Shown here one piece after another: positions 17,434 through 26,000 of a stretch of 64,000 nucleotides of DNA. Location of the stretch: NCBI GenBank assembly GCA_018266915.1, contig JAFDZM010000065.1, forward strand, positions 1-64,000, given 5' to 3'. This stretch comes from Bacteroidota bacterium (GTDB lineage Bacteria; Bacteroidota; Bacteroidia; Sphingobacteriales; Sphingobacteriaceae). A program made the translations under genes and the position numbers. Position 1 is the first letter of the stretch, and each line of letters begins with the position of its first letter. The notes under the pieces were generated by a model. It worked only from the letters and a program-made list of their open reading frames with translations, did not search any database and had not been told where the DNA came from.

Positions 17434-19629
17434 CTATCTGCCTCCCGGCGGACAATGCTCCTTCAGATATTTTGTAAACAATGTACGCAGGTGCAAGCTG
17501 GTGCCTTCACCTTCAAATATGCCGTGCGAACGGTTCGGATAAGACATAAACTGGAACTGTCTGTTGTATTTGATCAACTCGTTGATCAGCAGTTCAGCAT
17601 TACGATAGTGAACATTATCATCGCCGGTACCGTGGATATACAATAAGTTACCGCGCAGGTTCTTAGCGTAAGTAACAGGTGATCCTTTGATGAATGGCTC
17701 TCTGCCTGCTTCATCAGTCGGCACACCCATATAACGCTCCTGGTAGATGTTATCATATGATAACTGCCAGCCCACAGCCGCTACAGCAATGCCTGTTTTA
17801 TAAATATCCGGGTATTGGAACAACAGGTTAAGGGTTGTTGAACCGCCACCGCTCCAACCATGCACCGCTATGCGGGTCGAATCTACAAAAGGCCATTTGA
17901 TGATCTCTTTTGCGGCCATCGCCTGGTCGCGGATATTGATAATACCGATATTCTTGTAAATAGCTTTGCGCCACGCGGCTCCTTTTGGTGCCGGTGCGCC
18001 GCGTCCTTCAACCGACATATAGATATAACCATCATCGGCCATATTGCCTATGTATAAGCCGTTGTGACCAGCACCGTAAGAATCGACTACAGTTTGCCCG
18101 GCAGGCTCTGCGTATACAGTAAATACAACCGGGTATTTTTTATTTGGATCGAAATTGGTTGGCTTCACCATCCATCCGTCCATTACAATACCATCGGCAG
18201 TTTTTACTTTGAAAAACTCAGGTTTGTTTTTGGCATCCTTGTTCACCGCCAGTGTAGCTCCACTTATGTGCTTGTTATCAGGTAAAGTAATTGTTTCAGT
18301 TTGAGGCTGGGTATAGCTGTTCGAGAAATTATGAATAGCGATTTTTGCGCTTGGCGAAATATCGTAGGTGTGCGTACCAGGCAGGTCATTTGGTGTTAAA
18401 CGCTCAGGCGCTTTGCTGGAGCCATTTAGTTTTACACGGAAAAGATATTTCTGAGTAGCATTATCAGGCGATGCAGTAAAATAAACATAGCCATGTTCCT
18501 CATCAATGCAATTCAATCTGATCATATCGTAATTGCCTTTGGTGATCAGCGTTTCTTTACCATCTTCTGATATTTTATAAATGTGACGCCAGCCATCTTT
18601 TTCGCTCACCCAGATAAACTCTTTGCCATTTTTCAGCCAGTCCCATCCAACGGGGTTACCTTCGTTCCAGCGGGCTTTACCATCAATCCAGGCTTTATCA
18701 GTTTCAGTATGGATCACATGAGCAGCTCCATCAGACACATTTCCTACAAATATTTTGCTCTCATTTTGAGCGCGGTTCAGTTGCTCTAAAATGATTTCGT
18801 TGGAGTTGGTTGTCCATTCCATACGCGGGATATAGTGCTGTACATTATCGCCTGGAACATCGATCCATGTGGTTTTTGCATCGCCAATATTAACCACTCC
18901 TACTTTACATGAGCTTGGGTCTTCGCCTGCCACAGGATATTCAACCGGGATGGTGAATGGGTAGATTGAATCCGTCGTATTCAGCATCAGGTAGTTTTTG
19001 ATCTTACGCGCGTCGATCTGCCAGTAAGCAATCAGCTTGCTATCCGGCGACCAGCGGAAACCGTCGCGGCAATCAAATTCTTCTTCATAGGCCCAATCAA
19101 ATGTACCATTGATCAGCCTGTTGGTGCCGTCTGTAGTCATCGGTTTGATCTCACCGCTGGCCAAATCCTCAACATAAATATTATGGCCGCTTACATAAGC
19201 TGCCTTGGTGCCATCAGGAGATATTTTTGCAAACATCAGGGATGATTCAGGTTTGTCATTGCCCAGTTGTTTTAGTGTTTTGGCTGTCAGGTCATATACC
19301 CAGTAATCGCCACGGGTATTGTAACGCCATACGCGCTTTGTATTGGTAAAGATCAATACTTTATTACCATCCTCAGAAAAAGAAAAACCACTTATTGCCA
19401 GCGGAGCTTTTCCCTGTGGCGTAAGCATTTCTTTGGTTACGATGGTTGTTTTCTTGTTAGCGTCGCGGGCATCCAGCTCGTCGATTCCGCCTGCGCTAAC
19501 TTTGTAATACTGGTAGCCGTCTTTGGCCCAAATGGTTCCTCTGCGCTGCGCATTAACTTTCCCCTGGAAGGAGAACAATAAAAAAATGGTCAGGACAGCA
19601 AACCCCGAGTAGTAAAACCTGGTTTTCAT
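17434..19629 (-). CDS. Dipeptidyl peptidase IV (S9 family)
   Basis: 731 residues. Exported (signal peptide ending VNAQ), removes X-Pro or X-Ala dipeptides from peptides in the periplasm. An N-terminal beta-propeller covers about 40-470. It contains the DWAYEEEF segment whose Glu pair binds the substrate amino end. The alpha/beta-hydrolase domain follows. It has the nucleophile in GWSGGGS, an Asp in HGTGDDNVHY and a His in RSHGIFEG. The length is typical. Single gene with no obvious operon partner. Confidence 0.93.
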   Translation of the reverse strand: MKTRFYYSGFAVLTIFLLFSFQGKVNAQRRGTIWAKDGYQYYKVSAGGIDELDARDANKKTTIVTKEMLTPQGKAPLAISGFSFSEDGNKVLIFTNTKRVWRYNTRGDYWVYDLTAKTLKQLGNDKPESSLMFAKISPDGTKAAYVSGHNIYVEDLASGEIKPMTTDGTNRLINGTFDWAYEEEFDCRDGFRWSPDSKLIAYWQIDARKIKNYLMLNTTDSIYPFTIPVEYPVAGEDPSSCKVGVVNIGDAKTTWIDVPGDNVQHYIPRMEWTTNSNEIILEQLNRAQNESKIFVGNVSDGAAHVIHTETDKAWIDGKARWNEGNPVGWDWLKNGKEFIWVSEKDGWRHIYKISEDGKETLITKGNYDMIRLNCIDEEHGYVYFTASPDNATQKYLFRVKLNGSSKAPERLTPNDLPGTHTYDISPSAKIAIHNFSNSYTQPQTETITLPDNKHISGATLAVNKDAKNKPEFFKVKTADGIVMDGWMVKPTNFDPNKKYPVVFTVYAEPAGQTVVDSYGAGHNGLYIGNMADDGYIYMSVEGRGAPAPKGAAWRKAIYKNIGIINIRDQAMAAKEIIKWPFVDSTRIAVHGWSGGGSTTLNLLFQYPDIYKTGIAVAAVGWQLSYDNIYQERYMGVPTDEAGREPFIKGSPVTYAKNLRGNLLYIHGTGDDNVHYRNAELLINELIKYNRQFQFMSYPNRSHGIFEGEGTSLHLRTLFTKYLKEHCPPGGR

Positions 19630-19730
19630 TTAATCAATTTTAGTGTTCAGTAATTTGAGAATTTGCACTCAATCGTTAACTTTTGCGTTATTTTAGCACG
19701 GCAAAGTGCCCCGCAAATTAATAATTCCTT

Positions 19731-21263
19731 ATGAAAAAGTTATATCTGCTACTTACAGGTCTCATAATCGTTACGTCTGTCGCCCAGGCTCAAAAGATCG
19801 ACCGCAGCAAGTTTGTTTCTGACAGCCTCGATAACTACATCAACCGGGCACTTACCAACTGGCGGATACCGGGGGCCGCAGTTTGTATTGTTAAGGACAA
19901 TAAGGTGGTTTTGATGAAAGGCTATGGCATAAAGGAATTAGGTCTGAACAACAAAGTAGACGAAAATACGCTGTTTATGATAGGCAGTAATACCAAAGCA
20001 TTTACGGCCACTGCATTAGCTATGTTGCAGACCCAGGGGAAGCTATCATTGGATGATAAGGTAACCAAATACTTACCCGAGTTTAAGTTGGAAAATAAAT
20101 TTGCCGGGGAAGAGGCCCTTATCCGCGACCTGCTTTGCCACCGCATAGGTTTCCGTACTTTCCAGGGCGATTTCACTTTTTATAATACCAACCTGACCCG
20201 TGAGCAGGTGATCCAGAAAATGAGCCTGATTAAGGCAGCTTATCCATTCCGCACCAAATGGGGATTTACCAACTGTGCATTTTTAACTGCCGGGCAGATC
20301 ATTCCAAAAGTGACAGGAAAACCATGGGAGATTTACCTGCGGGAGAACATCTTCGCACCATTGGGCATGATGAATACTTTGGCGCTGACAGCTGATATCA
20401 CCAAATCATTGAACCGGACGGTACCACATACTTTTGTAAACGGGCAATTAACTGCTATCCCTTATTGCCAGCTGGATGGAATGGCTCCCTGCGGCGCCAT
20501 CAGCTCGTCGGTAAATGACATGAGCAAATGGGTGCTTGCCCAGTTAAATGATGGTAAGGTAGGGCAAAGGCAGGTAATACCGGCGTCAGCCATTGAAGCT
20601 ACCCGTCAACCGCAGGATTATGTGGGTAGCGTAACTTACGCTAACGGAGAAATGAGTTACGAATTATACGGCCTCGGCTGGTTTCTGCAGAACTATGATA
20701 ACAGGCAGATCGTATCTCATACTGGTGGTGTGAGCGGTTATGTATCATCGGTGACTTTGGTGCCTAAAGAGCATTTGGGAATCGTCATCCTGACCAATAC
20801 CGACGTCAATAATTTTTATGAGGCAATGAAATGGGACATCATCGATGCTTATTTAAAACAGCCATTCAGAGATTATAACGAGAAATACCTGACCCGCTTT
20901 AAGGCTAATCAGCAAAGAGAAAATGCGGAGGACAAAAAACTTCGCGACAGCGTTGCATTAAACCGCCTGCCTGCTTTACCTGCAGCTCAGTATACCGGCA
21001 AATATGTAAATGAATTGTATGGCAACATGACTGTTACACAAGGCATGGGCAACGACCTGGAAATGCGTTTTGAGCATCACCCTAAAATGTATGCACATTT
21101 GCAACCGCTTGGCGGCAACCGTTTTTATGTAACTTTTTCAGACCCGGTATTAGGTAAAGCGATCTTCCCTTTTACAGTGGTTAATGGTAAGGTGACTTCG
21201 GTGCGCGTGAAAGTGGCCGACTTTGTAGAATATGATCCGTATGATTTCAAGAAGGTGGAATAA
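19731..21263 (+). CDS. Serine beta-lactamase-family hydrolase with C-terminal DUF3471
   Basis: 510 residues. Signal peptide ends near AQAQK. The penicillin-binding/class C beta-lactamase fold follows, with the S-x-x-K nucleophile Ser86-Asn-Thr-Lys89 in IGSNTKAF. FTNC near the YxN position and HTGG in place of KTG are both visible. Residues about 415-505 match DUF3471. Such proteins are usually esterases or D-amino-acid peptidases and not drug-resistance enzymes, so I would not predict beta-lactam resistance. Ended by a hairpin. Confidence 0.88.
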   Translation: MKKLYLLLTGLIIVTSVAQAQKIDRSKFVSDSLDNYINRALTNWRIPGAAVCIVKDNKVVLMKGYGIKELGLNNKVDENTLFMIGSNTKAFTATALAMLQTQGKLSLDDKVTKYLPEFKLENKFAGEEALIRDLLCHRIGFRTFQGDFTFYNTNLTREQVIQKMSLIKAAYPFRTKWGFTNCAFLTAGQIIPKVTGKPWEIYLRENIFAPLGMMNTLALTADITKSLNRTVPHTFVNGQLTAIPYCQLDGMAPCGAISSSVNDMSKWVLAQLNDGKVGQRQVIPASAIEATRQPQDYVGSVTYANGEMSYELYGLGWFLQNYDNRQIVSHTGGVSGYVSSVTLVPKEHLGIVILTNTDVNNFYEAMKWDIIDAYLKQPFRDYNEKYLTRFKANQQRENAEDKKLRDSVALNRLPALPAAQYTGKYVNELYGNMTVTQGMGNDLEMRFEHHPKMYAHLQPLGGNRFYVTFSDPVLGKAIFPFTVVNGKVTSVRVKVADFVEYDPYDFKKVE

Positions 21264-21300
21264 AAAAAAGCCCCCTCTCACTCGCTGATTGGGGACTTTT
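21262..21300 (+). terminator. Terminator after the serine hydrolase
   Basis: AAAGCCCC pairs with GGGG-a-CTTT (one bulge) around a 16-base loop, with T-tail. A-rich upstream. Confidence 0.6.
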
Positions 21301-21429
21301 ACCTAAACCTTATCACATTGTAACAATGATGTTACTTTGTAAGAACAAAGGTACGGAAAAAAATATTGTTTTTTCAAGCTATTGCGTGCGAAAGACACAA
21401 ATATTTTTTTATTTCTAACTAATAATAAA

Positions 21430-21813
21430 TTAGTTATGCGTTATTTCCCGTTTTTCAGATGTAATTGGCCTGTTTATTATTTTGTAGAAAAATAAACCTC
21501 CGGCCAGATATAAGATGACATCGATCCAATCCCCCGTGTAAGTTTTTGAATAATAAGGCAATGTCAGCTCAAACAATACCGAAACATAAATAACAATAAA
21601 TGCGACATGCCAGGGCGACAATACATAATAATTATTCCTGATCACAAATACCCTTTGAAACCATAAACCCAGGTTAGCTAATACCGGGATAGCCAGCAAA
21701 TCGTCGATATATCCGTTTAATACCGGCAAAGGATGCCCACTTCTGCGCATGATGGTTACTACAAGCCATATCAAGCATCCGGCAATGAACCATTTATTAA
21801 GCAATGTTTTCAT
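21430..21813 (-). CDS. Small integral membrane protein
   Basis: 127 residues with about three to four membrane helices (6-22, 38-52, 67-85, 96-112). Conserved-looking NGYIDDLLAIPV and GDWIDVILYLAGG loops carry acidic residues. Homologues in Bacteroidota are often labelled magnesium citrate secondary transporter, which I think is a mis-annotation. It abuts the zinc-ribbon protein gene upstream (stop and start adjacent), so the two are co-translated. Confidence 0.75.
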   Translation of the reverse strand: MKTLLNKWFIAGCLIWLVVTIMRRSGHPLPVLNGYIDDLLAIPVLANLGLWFQRVFVIRNNYYVLSPWHVAFIVIYVSVLFELTLPYYSKTYTGDWIDVILYLAGGLFFYKIINRPITSEKREITHN

Positions 21814-22128
21814 TTATGCAGCGAGAAAGGCGAGTAAGACTAACAGTGTGGTTATAAAAATAAAAAAAGCGATCTCGCAATAATATACCAGCCAGCGGAA
21901 TGAATTGAAGAAAATCTTAACCTCGTGCTTAAATTCGCTATCAGTTGGCTTCAGGGCGAAGTAATCGTTGTCCTTTTTTACCTGGGTAACGATCTTCTTT
22001 TCTATCTCGCGCGAAAACCGTTGAGGCTCCAGGAAAGTGTAGCAATAAAGGCAGCGGTCGTCCACCTCGCCTTTCCAGAGCGTCCATTTGCCGCAATGCG
22101 GGCACTTTATTTCGCAAACCTGGCTCAT
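21814..22128 (-). CDS. Zinc-ribbon membrane protein
   Basis: 104 residues. An N-terminal CPHC...CLYC zinc ribbon (residues 9-30) is followed by a charged middle and a C-terminal membrane helix (about 80-102). A paralogue lies 85 bases upstream (22214-22525) with the same layout. Two-gene unit with the small membrane protein downstream. Function unknown; a cytosolic zinc ribbon tethered to the inner membrane is inferred. Confidence 0.75.
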   Translation of the reverse strand: MSQVCEIKCPHCGKWTLWKGEVDDRCLYCYTFLEPQRFSREIEKKIVTQVKKDNDYFALKPTDSEFKHEVKIFFNSFRWLVYYCEIAFFIFITTLLVLLAFLAA

Positions 22129-22213
22129 TTTGATTCAATAACTAAGCAACAAAAATACCGTCCGCTAAGCTAAGGCCGCAGAAAACAGGGCGTATGTTTT
22201 TGAGACAGGAGGA

Positions 22214-22525
22214 TTACAGGGCTATCAGGCCGATAATAAAAATTATAGCCGCCATGATCAAGAAAAACAACATCACCGAATAATACGCGCTCCAGCGTAT
22301 CGCATTCGCAAATATCTTATAGATCTGCGTGAGTTGCTCATCATTCTCACTTATAGTTAAATAATAACCTTGCCTATTGGCTTCTGCAAACTTTACATCT
22401 TCATAATGCGCATTGCGCTCAGGTTCGAGATATGCATCACATTTTACGCACTTTGCGTCAACCACTCCAGTCGACGGATTCCACGCCCCGCAATGAGGGC
22501 ATTTTATTTCACTAACTAGACTCAT
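22214..22525 (-). CDS. Zinc-ribbon membrane protein (paralogue)
   Basis: 103 residues. A CPHCGAWNP...CVKC zinc ribbon at residues 9-30 and a C-terminal membrane helix. It shares EIKCPHCG at the start and the FxxxFRW/AIRW-YYxE/S motif before the helix with the neighbouring gene, so a tandem duplication is likely. Function unknown. Confidence 0.75.
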   Translation of the reverse strand: MSLVSEIKCPHCGAWNPSTGVVDAKCVKCDAYLEPERNAHYEDVKFAEANRQGYYLTISENDEQLTQIYKIFANAIRWSAYYSVMLFFLIMAAIIFIIGLIAL

Positions 22526-22592
22526 AATAGACGGTTTATACTCAAATTTAACGAAAAAAGAACTGATATTATCAAACTAACAAATGTTTATT

Positions 22593-22907
22593 TTAAAGAT
22601 AGCCAGCTAAGCTAATCTGTAAAATCTCTATTAATTCAGGATCGCCAAACTGGTAATCGTCAGGGATTTCCAGCACAATGATAGACTGATCTGAAATAAT
22701 AAAACGTTCCCTGATAATATCACGATGCTTACGCTCCATCACGAACAGCACATCGGCCCAGTCGATCATTTTCTGATTAACACGTATACGGGCATTGTTG
22801 TTTGTACCTGCGGAGCGGGCGGTATGAATAGGATGATGTTTAAATAACAGCTCGGCAGTGGGGCTGCGCCATTGATTCATACTGCAGATGAAAAGGAGGT
22901 TAGGCAT
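22593..22907 (-). CDS. Small low-molecular-weight tyrosine phosphatase-like protein
   Basis: 104 residues from ATG (MPNLLFICS); nine upstream codons are open but overlap the preceding gene. The P-loop CSMNQWRS fits C-x5-R-S, with a DP pair (FGDPELIEIL) near the C-terminus at the place of the general acid. Classical LMW phosphatases are about 150 residues, so this is a short form. It starts four bases beyond the stop of the upstream lipoprotein gene, implying translational coupling. Confidence 0.8.
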   Translation of the reverse strand: MPNLLFICSMNQWRSPTAELLFKHHPIHTARSAGTNNNARIRVNQKMIDWADVLFVMERKHRDIIRERFIISDQSIIVLEIPDDYQFGDPELIEILQISLAGYL

Positions 22908-22911
22908 ATTG

Positions 22912-23499
22912 TCAATCATCAATCCAATATTCAATACTTTTTAGCTTGCCACTATTCCTGTCAAATAAAAATACCCATGCAGTGTCCGATACATCTGGTG
23001 AGGCGGCTATTCTTATCCATTGGTTTTCATCCATACTAGTGCCGTGAAGCTCATTATCCTCCACTGAATTTGGGAAAAGCTTTTTAAAACTATCGATAGT
23101 TGTATTGCTACTGAACTTGCTGCGCTTATAAGAAAGAAACCACCCTGGTGATTTCGGAAGGTCGATACTTCTGAAAACAAGGCTATCCTGATATTTTTCA
23201 AACAGTACACCTTTGAAATGACAATATTTGAATTCGCCTTTCTTATAGCTCTGGCTTATATTACCAGAATCTGGGGTAATTATGCTATCTGGTTTGCCAA
23301 GTTTAATAATAGTAGCCTTAAAGCTGCTCATCATAGATATATCATCATTAAGCTTAACGCTATCCCGGTCGAGATATTCCTTATTTACGGAACCGATCTT
23401 ATGTACAGATTGTTCTTTTTTTATACTAGATTGTGGACGTTTAGGTGAATGACAAGCCCAAATAAGGCAGGAAAAAACCAATATTAGTTTTGTTTTCAT
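22912..23499 (-). CDS. Hypothetical lipoprotein
   Basis: 195 residues with a lipobox (IWAC, Cys16). The mature part has DSxI- and FKYCHFKGVLFEKYQDSLVFRSI-like segments suggestive of a beta-rich fold. No family recognised. Coupled to the small phosphatase gene downstream. Confidence 0.65.
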   Translation of the reverse strand: MKTKLILVFSCLIWACHSPKRPQSSIKKEQSVHKIGSVNKEYLDRDSVKLNDDISMMSSFKATIIKLGKPDSIITPDSGNISQSYKKGEFKYCHFKGVLFEKYQDSLVFRSIDLPKSPGWFLSYKRSKFSSNTTIDSFKKLFPNSVEDNELHGTSMDENQWIRIAASPDVSDTAWVFLFDRNSGKLKSIEYWIDD

Positions 23500-23530
23500 G
23501 ATAAGCGTTTGATAAGGCTTAAACGACTTT

Positions 23531-23563
23531 CCACTCAGAACTCAAGACTCCCAACTCTAACTC
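23531..23563. repeat. 7-bp-period array after the NTF2-like gene
   Basis: ACTCAGA, ACTCAAG, ACTCCCA, ACTCTAA in register, ending at the stop codon of the NTF2-like gene. No inverted partner found nearby. Confidence 0.65.
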
Positions 23564-24083
23564 ACATTCCCTTCCTGGCTACCCAAACCTGGCTTTTAAT
23601 GAGCCAATGGCCATTCACCAAACGGAAAATGAAAGTAAAGGCGCCCTCCTCATCAAAATGATTGTCTTTGATCTCGCCGGTATAATCAACGGGTACCACT
23701 ACGTATATGCTTTCCTCTGTTTGCAGGTAAACGCTGATATCGCGGATTTTGGCGCGGAAATTTTTTAACTTGAAGTCTTTACAGGTCTTTTCAACAGTGC
23801 TTACCCATTGCACGCCGGCTGTAGGGCCATTCCATGAGAATGGTGGCTCTTCATCAGCAACCACCGCATTAGGTGTGTACAGATCGGTAACTGCATTCAC
23901 GTCAAAAGAGCTGGACGCCTTTATGACGATGTTAATGATCTTCATCACCTCATCACGATTCGATGCTGAATCAGCAGTTGCTTTGGTATGAACGCGTGGC
24001 ACTATTGTATTGCTATATGCGGTTTGCATCATCAATACAGACACCAGGCAGGATATGAAAAAAGTAAAAAATCGCTTGTTCAT
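23562..24083 (-). CDS. Exported NTF2-like (SnoaL/DUF4440-type) protein
   Basis: 173 residues. Signal peptide (cleavage near TAYS). The rest has the cone-shaped NTF2 pattern: an N-terminal helix (EVMKIINIVIKASSSFDVNAVTDLY), then VVADEEPPFSWNG and alternate beta strands ending in GAFTFIFRLVNGHWLIKSQVW. No catalytic residues can be assigned. Single gene in a minus-strand run. Confidence 0.78.
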   Translation of the reverse strand: MNKRFFTFFISCLVSVLMMQTAYSNTIVPRVHTKATADSASNRDEVMKIINIVIKASSSFDVNAVTDLYTPNAVVADEEPPFSWNGPTAGVQWVSTVEKTCKDFKLKNFRAKIRDISVYLQTEESIYVVVPVDYTGEIKDNHFDEEGAFTFIFRLVNGHWLIKSQVWVARKGM

Positions 24084-24111
24084 AGTTGGTTGATTCGCAA
24101 AGGTATCAATT

Positions 24112-25416
24112 TTACTGTTTGGATGCCATATAATCTAAAGTTAAGTTACAGAGTGTTTTAACGCCCAATGGAAATACACTCTCGTCGATATAAAAATCTG
24201 CCGAATGATTCGACGCAACATTTTTAGGATCTGCTCCTTTAGGCATCCCTCCCAGAAACACATCGAGACCCGGCACTTTTTGTTGAAAATAACTCATATC
24301 CTCAGATACTGTCAGCGGGGGTCCCGCAATGACATTGCCTGCCCCCGCTGCCTGTTGCAGGGAAGGCAGCATTTGTGTAGTCAGAGCCGGGTCGTTATAG
24401 GTCACCGGGTAATGCACACTGTATGGTATATACACTTCGGCAGTAGCACCGTTGGCATCAGCTATATTGGTAGCAATTTTTTTTACTTTGGTTATGAGGG
24501 TCTGTTCATCGGCGTCACTAAAGGCTCGTAGCGTTCCCAGCATTTCTACTTTTTCAGGAATAATATTATGCCTGCTGCCTCCATTTATGGCAGCTACCGT
24601 TACAACAGCCGGGTTTTCTTTAAGATTGATATTACGGCTCACAATGGTTTGCAGGTCATTGATGATCTGCGCAGCAGTTACGATAGGGTCAACCGAATAC
24701 CATGGCTCCGCACCATGTGATGATTTACCTTTTATAATGATCTTCATATCATTCACTGAAGCCAGGGCTCCACCCGGACGATACATAATTTTTCCAGCCG
24801 GCATGTACGAAAATATATGTTGCGCAAAAATCACATCTACCTTAGGATTTTCAAGAACCCCTTCTTTAATCATTTCTTCAGCGCCTCCCTTTTCTCCCGC
24901 CGGAGCACCTTCTTCGGCAGGTTGAAAAATGAATTTTACCGTGCCGTGTAATTCACTTTTCATAGAGGAGAGTATTTTGGCGACGGTCATCAGCATAGCC
25001 ATATGCGAATCATGCCCGCAGGCATGCATCACACCTACCTGTTGCCCGTTGTAAGTAGTGGTAACTTTTGAGGCGAACGGGACATGCGGAATTTCAGTAA
25101 CCGGCAATGCATCCAGCTCTGAACGCAGGGCCACCACCGGACCAGGTTTGCCTCCCTTCAGTATCCCAACTACTCCCGTTGTGGCGATCCCTGTTTTTAC
25201 TTCCATACCCAACGATTTCAAATAATTGGCGATTATACCTGAAGTGCGAACTTCGCGATTCCCCAGTTCAGGGTGCTCATGAAAATCCCGTCGCCAGGCT
25301 ACCGTCTGGTTAAAGAGGGAATCGGCTTTTTTAGCCGCAATCTTTTTCAGATCAGGCGATTGTGCAGATGCCTGAATGGAAACCAGTGAAAGGAAAAACA
25401 GGTAAAATTTCTTCAT
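24112..25416 (-). CDS. Exported M20 amidohydrolase
   Basis: 434 residues from an ATG (MKKFYLFFLS); ten codons upstream are also open. A signal peptide ends in SAQ. Dimetal-site motifs are MHACGHDSHMAM, the EEG catalytic Glu in QPAEEGAPAG, and the C-terminal NHSADF His. A lid/dimerisation domain separates them. It probably deacylates N-acyl amino acids or hippurate-like substrates in the periplasm. Downstream of a stable terminator hairpin. Confidence 0.9.
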   Translation of the reverse strand: MKKFYLFFLSLVSIQASAQSPDLKKIAAKKADSLFNQTVAWRRDFHEHPELGNREVRTSGIIANYLKSLGMEVKTGIATTGVVGILKGGKPGPVVALRSELDALPVTEIPHVPFASKVTTTYNGQQVGVMHACGHDSHMAMLMTVAKILSSMKSELHGTVKFIFQPAEEGAPAGEKGGAEEMIKEGVLENPKVDVIFAQHIFSYMPAGKIMYRPGGALASVNDMKIIIKGKSSHGAEPWYSVDPIVTAAQIINDLQTIVSRNINLKENPAVVTVAAINGGSRHNIIPEKVEMLGTLRAFSDADEQTLITKVKKIATNIADANGATAEVYIPYSVHYPVTYNDPALTTQMLPSLQQAAGAGNVIAGPPLTVSEDMSYFQQKVPGLDVFLGGMPKGADPKNVASNHSADFYIDESVFPLGVKTLCNLTLDYMASKQ

Positions 25417-25444
25417 CGCCGCAAAAAGTTTTACCAATATAAAC

Positions 25445-25477
25445 AATAAAAGACGATTAAATCAATCGTCTTTTATT
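25445..25477 (-). terminator. Terminator after the FKBP gene
   Basis: A perfect 14-bp stem (25445-25458 with 25464-25477) with a 5-nt loop and A/T-rich flanks. It lies downstream of the FKBP lipoprotein gene on the minus strand and would also work on plus. Confidence 0.85.
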
Positions 25478-25499
25478 CGTTACAATATTGTTTTTCAGG

Positions 25500-25958
25500 T
25501 TAATTGCTGAACCCGGTGAGGTCAACCGTAAATACCAATACAGAATTTGCCGGGATACTACCTTGTGTTGCGTTTCCATAACCCAAGGCAGACGGGATCA
25601 GCAACAAAATACGTCCGCCTGTATTGATGTGTGGAATACCATATATCCAGCCTTGTATCATGCTACTCAAAACCACACTGTGAAGGCTTCCTGAATCGAA
25701 CACAGTACCATTCAGTAATTTGCCTGTGTAGTTTACTGTAATCAATGAACTTGCTGTAGGATAAGCCCCCGTTCCGGCTGTGATCACCTGGTAATAAACA
25801 CCTGAGGGATCCTTGGTAGCCGTAATGTTGTTTGCTGAAATGTAAGATTGAATAGCAGCGTCATCTTTGGCAGCTTGTTTTGCCGGGTCGAAGCTATCTT
25901 TTGAGCAGGATGAAAACACGGTAACAAATACCGCAAGCAGTAGTAAATATTTCTTCAT
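25500..25958 (-). CDS. FKBP-type peptidyl-prolyl isomerase lipoprotein
   Basis: 152 residues. Lipobox FSSC then an FKBP domain: VYYQVITAGTG, VNYTGKLLNGTVFDS, IQGWIYGIP, LLIPSALGYGN and LVFTVDLTGF are all recognisable. It catalyses X-Pro isomerisation in folding of envelope proteins. Upstream 42 bases of the aspS gene's 3' end (same strand), not tightly coupled. Confidence 0.9.
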   Translation of the reverse strand: MKKYLLLLAVFVTVFSSCSKDSFDPAKQAAKDDAAIQSYISANNITATKDPSGVYYQVITAGTGAYPTASSLITVNYTGKLLNGTVFDSGSLHSVVLSSMIQGWIYGIPHINTGGRILLLIPSALGYGNATQGSIPANSVLVFTVDLTGFSN

Positions 25959-26000
25959 TCGGAATGTTTTTTGATTGATAACTTACTTTTTTGAAGAAAA

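Noticed and set aside
19731..21263. Beta-lactam resistance gene
   Set aside because: The protein has the fold and SxxK, but FTN/HTG replacements and DUF3471 fit an esterase or peptidase family.
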